The notes beneath the pieces are model-generated. The model saw only the letters and a list, made by a program, of their open reading frames with translations, had not been told where the DNA came from and made no database searches. DNA of 15,937 bases from Methanobacteriota archaeon (GTDB taxonomy: Archaea > Halobacteriota > Methanosarcinia > Methanosarcinales > Methanosarcinaceae): assembly GCA_030837265.1 (NCBI GenBank), contig JAUPKV010000374.1:1-15937 (forward strand). Reading direction: 5' to 3'. Below, one piece after another: positions 14,635 through 15,937 of the stretch. The translations under genes and the position numbers were made by a program. How positions within the stretch are numbered: the first letter of the stretch is position 1; each line of letters begins with the position of its first letter.

Positions 14635-14990
14635 CATATCACCTTTGGGTTGGATTTTTTCTTGGGATTTGAATGACTCAAATTTCATAGGGAAATCCCA
14701 TATTTCTCCCAAAGCCTACGCTAATTGCTAAAAGAATGCATGTTTTCAGGAATAGGGTCCTGCCTTCTTTTAGTATTGCATCGCTTCGGCTTTGGTTTTT
14801 AGAATCTGAGTAAACTCAAACGCTCTATTTGCTTTTTCCCAAAGCTAATACGGTTGTTAAAATAAGGTATTTTATCAGGAATAGGGCTTCCAGCTCCTTT
14901 TTTAGCATCGTATCACCTTTGGGTTGGATCTTTCAGGAATTAAGTAAACTAAATTCATAGGGACAGTTACTTTTTCCCGAATATTTCTCA
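14575..14990 (-). repeat. Three degenerate tandem copies of the beta-helix gene leader and signal peptide
   Basis: The segment holding ribosome-binding site, start and signal-peptide codons of the beta-helix gene (copy A, about 14575-14712) recurs twice upstream: copy B, about 14715-14848, and copy C, about 14850-14990. The shared block AGGAATAGGG starts near 14603, 14748 and 14877, giving periods of 145 and 129 bases. Copy C keeps the AAAGGTGAT site and encodes a 27-residue ORF (14825-14908) beginning MLKKELEALFLIKYLILTT. Copy B has lost its start codon but still reads ILKEGRTLFLKTCILLA. All are on the minus strand, with copy C furthest upstream. Confidence 0.7.
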
Positions 14991-14998
14991 AAATTCCT

Positions 14999-15016
14999 TA
15001 TTACGTTCTCGTAATA
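14999..15016. terminator. Hairpin TATTACG/CGTAATA
   Basis: TATTACG (14999-15005), loop TTCT and CGTAATA (15010-15016) form a perfect 7-base stem. A near-identical hairpin lies at 15100-15115, and the terminator at 13625-13648 shares the TTACG/CGTAA core. Confidence 0.35.
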
Positions 15017-15041
15017 CGTCATTTCCGAACTATCTAATCAA

Positions 15042-15083
15042 GTCGGCTCTATACCGAAATATAATTAGGTCGGCTCTATACGG
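15042..15083 (-). promoter_or_regulatory. Paired 15-base repeats around a TATA-like site
   Basis: On the minus strand CGGTATAGAGCCGAC (15042-15056) and CCGTATAGAGCCGAC (15069-15083) are repeats spaced 27 bases, with AATTATATTT between them. The pair lies between two TTACG hairpins and upstream of the beta-helix leader copies. It could be the promoter with operator sites for that gene, which would then have a leader of about 400 bases. The repeats are certain; the role is inferred. Confidence 0.4.
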
Positions 15084-15099
15084 TAATTCAAAAATTCTT

Positions 15100-15120
15100 A
15101 TTACGTCTTCGTAATGTTTT
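15100..15120 (+). terminator. Hairpin ATTACG/CGTAAT followed by T-run
   Basis: ATTACG (15100-15105), loop TCTT and CGTAAT (15110-15115) form a 6-base stem, with GTTTTT following on the plus strand. It mirrors the hairpin at 14999-15016 on the other side of the paired repeats. Confidence 0.35.
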
Positions 15121-15231
15121 TGAATCTTATCCAATACGGTTTTCTGCGATTATGTGGGTGGACATGCTGCACACAGAGTCTCCACTATCAACAACTTTCT
15201 GGGGACTGGTTATTGGAAGTGGCCGAAAACG

Positions 15232-15251
15232 AGAAGCTTTGTTTGGCTTCT
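15232..15251 (-). terminator. Hairpin after the frameshifted small gene
   Basis: AGAAGC (15232-15237) and GCTTCT (15246-15251) form a stem with an 8-base loop. On the minus strand it is followed by CGTTTTCGG. It lies 15 bases after the end of the small frameshifted ORF and may be its terminator. Confidence 0.35.
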
Positions 15252-15266
15252 ACCACTTAAAATCTG

Positions 15267-15405
15267 TTACTGACCACGGATTTTATTCCTTTGGTCAATA
15301 CCTACTATTTTATCAATCTCGGCCTTAGCCAGGTCAACGCTTCCGAAAAAGTTTTTCATTAGTCTTCATGACTTCTTGAGTTGACACTTTAAGTTTAGCA
15401 GTCAT
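15267..15405 (-). pseudogene. Frameshifted small ORF, about 45 residues when repaired
   Basis: From ATG at 15405 the frame reads MTAKLKVSTQEVMKTNEKLF and then runs into TGA at 15334-15336. A run of five A residues (15346-15350; TTTTT on the coding strand) is the likely fault. With one base fewer the frame continues GSVDLAKAEIDKIVGIDQRN to a TAA at 15267. The repaired product is about 45 residues, with charged helix-like segments and no recognised family. A TATA-like box (TTTATAAAA, about 15424-15432) lies at a distance that would start RNA near the ATG. It sits among other broken genes, so decay is more likely than programmed frameshifting. Confidence 0.45.
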
Positions 15406-15464
15406 GATATAAATAACTTGGCTTTTATAAAGAAAACGCGTCTAAATGTACTGCTATTTAATAT

Positions 15465-15766
15465 AAAATAGACATGACGGCTTTTTTGCGTCCATAAAGG
15501 TCAGATAAAAACCTGAACTTAAAGGACTGCCTTTTGTTCAGGCTTCGACCCAAAAAGAAGCTCAGATAGGGGAGTTATTGAGCACCTGTTCGTATGGGCA
15601 AGAAAATATGGAATACATTCTGCTATGCCAATTCCACAGGTTTATAAGCTCTGTCCGGATGCTGTATTTTACCTGGAAATATGAAGCTGTATGGATTAGT
15701 TTCGGCAAATATAATGGAAATATTATAAGGATTTGCTGAAAAGTTCCAGCAGGTCAGTGTAGAGAA
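15465..15766 (+). pseudogene. dinB: Multiply frameshifted N-terminal fragment of dinB (DNA polymerase IV)
   Basis: Pieces of a Y-family DNA polymerase are readable in changing plus-strand frames. They are: a D-M-[D]-A-F-F-A-S-like start near 15471-15495, PELKGLPFV at about 15513-15539, STCSY at about 15574-15588 overlapping RKYGIHSAMPI and YKLCPDAVF (about 15600-15670), PGNMKLYGLVSANIMEIL (about 15673-15726), then after a stop codon GFAEKFQQVSVEK (to 15766). The order and content match the first 100 or so residues of DinB, including the region around its catalytic SxDEA motif, here damaged. At least three frame changes and in-frame stops make it dead. It ends about 25 bases before the convergent hsdM end. 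Confidence 0.72.
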
Positions 15767-15790
15767 GCATACCTTTTGCCAGGCCCGGAA

Positions 15791-15937
15791 TTACCTTTCA
15801 CCATCTCCATTGATCGTAAGCATAATTTCCTTGAAATTTGCCAATGAAGCCTCCATATTCTCAATAATCTCATTTGCAAGAATATCAGGGTCCGGAAGGT
15901 TATCCAGATCAGCAAGGCTTTTGTCCTTGAGCCAGAA
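15791..15937 (-). CDS. hsdM: C-terminal end of type I restriction methyltransferase HsdM (partial, runs off right edge)
   Basis: Forty-eight codons are open on the minus strand from the right edge to a TAA at 15791. The sequence reads FWLKDKSLADLDNLPDPD and ends KEIMLTINGDGER, the typical HsdM C-terminus. The catalytic domain should lie beyond the window; if present, this is the 3' end of a working gene for the modification subunit that methylates adenine in a bipartite target chosen by HsdS. No hsdS or hsdR follows downstream on this strand within the window, which is unusual for a complete type I operon, so it may also be a fragment. About nine in ten bases match the copy at 13340-13486. 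Confidence 0.6.
   Translation of the reverse strand, partial: FWLKDKSLADLDNLPDPDILANEIIENMEASLANFKEIMLTINGDGER

Noticed and set aside
14638..14712. Longer N-terminus of the beta-helix protein starting at 14712
   Set aside because: The extra 26 residues are hydrophilic and lie before a typical signal peptide, while a good AAAGGTGAT site precedes the internal ATGs.
15130..15230. Possible transposase remnant on the minus strand downstream of the frameshifted ORF
   Set aside because: No motif of any transposase family could be read in any frame; only a weak GTGGA/TCCAC dyad is visible.

Overview
The window looks like chromosome from a methanogenic archaeon of the genus Methanosarcina or a close relative. 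The base composition is AT-rich and intergenic stretches are long. Promoters carry archaeal TATA boxes, and ribosome-binding sites of the GGAGG/GGTGAT type are mixed with starts that have none. Gene content fits as well: a three-gene methanogen-type 2-oxoacid:ferredoxin oxidoreductase, PKD/YVTN beta-propeller surface proteins, and decaying restriction and DNA-polymerase genes. No database search was possible, so family names rest on motifs read by eye.

Region 1 (1-3750) is metabolic. The start of an exported or membrane protein leaves the left edge on the minus strand. After an AT-rich spacer comes a tight operon of ferredoxin-like, alpha and fused beta-gamma subunits. Its architecture matches methanogen 2-oxoisovalerate:ferredoxin oxidoreductase (vorCBA) and ends at a hairpin terminator. 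Region 2 (3755-6098) has two minus-strand genes with GyrI/AraC-type effector-binding domains, one fused to a TrmO/TsaA-type domain. They face a divergent ArsR-type winged-helix regulator and could form a split sensor/regulator group.

Region 3 (6099-7218) has no large gene. It holds a small inverted-repeat element, a GC-richer relic, and a compact unit of TATA box, 33-codon ORF and large hairpin that may be a real small-protein gene. Region 4 (7219-10265) holds an AlkD-type DNA glycosylase, a GNAT acetyltransferase, a small membrane protein and a stand-alone ModF-like ABC ATPase. Region 5 (10266-13169) encodes a secreted protein in which a chagasin-type protease-inhibitor domain appears to interrupt a PKD domain, followed by a DUF11-like domain and a seven-repeat YVTN propeller. 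Two very small ORFs follow.

Region 6 (13170-15937) is a scrapyard with one healthy gene, a secreted parallel beta-helix protein on the minus strand. Its leader and signal-peptide region is present in three degenerate tandem copies. The region is bounded by two diverged copies of the 3' end of a type I restriction methyltransferase gene (hsdM). Inside it are a frameshifted small ORF and a multiply frameshifted dinB N-terminal fragment. The pattern suggests repeated rearrangement near a restriction-modification locus lying beyond the right edge.
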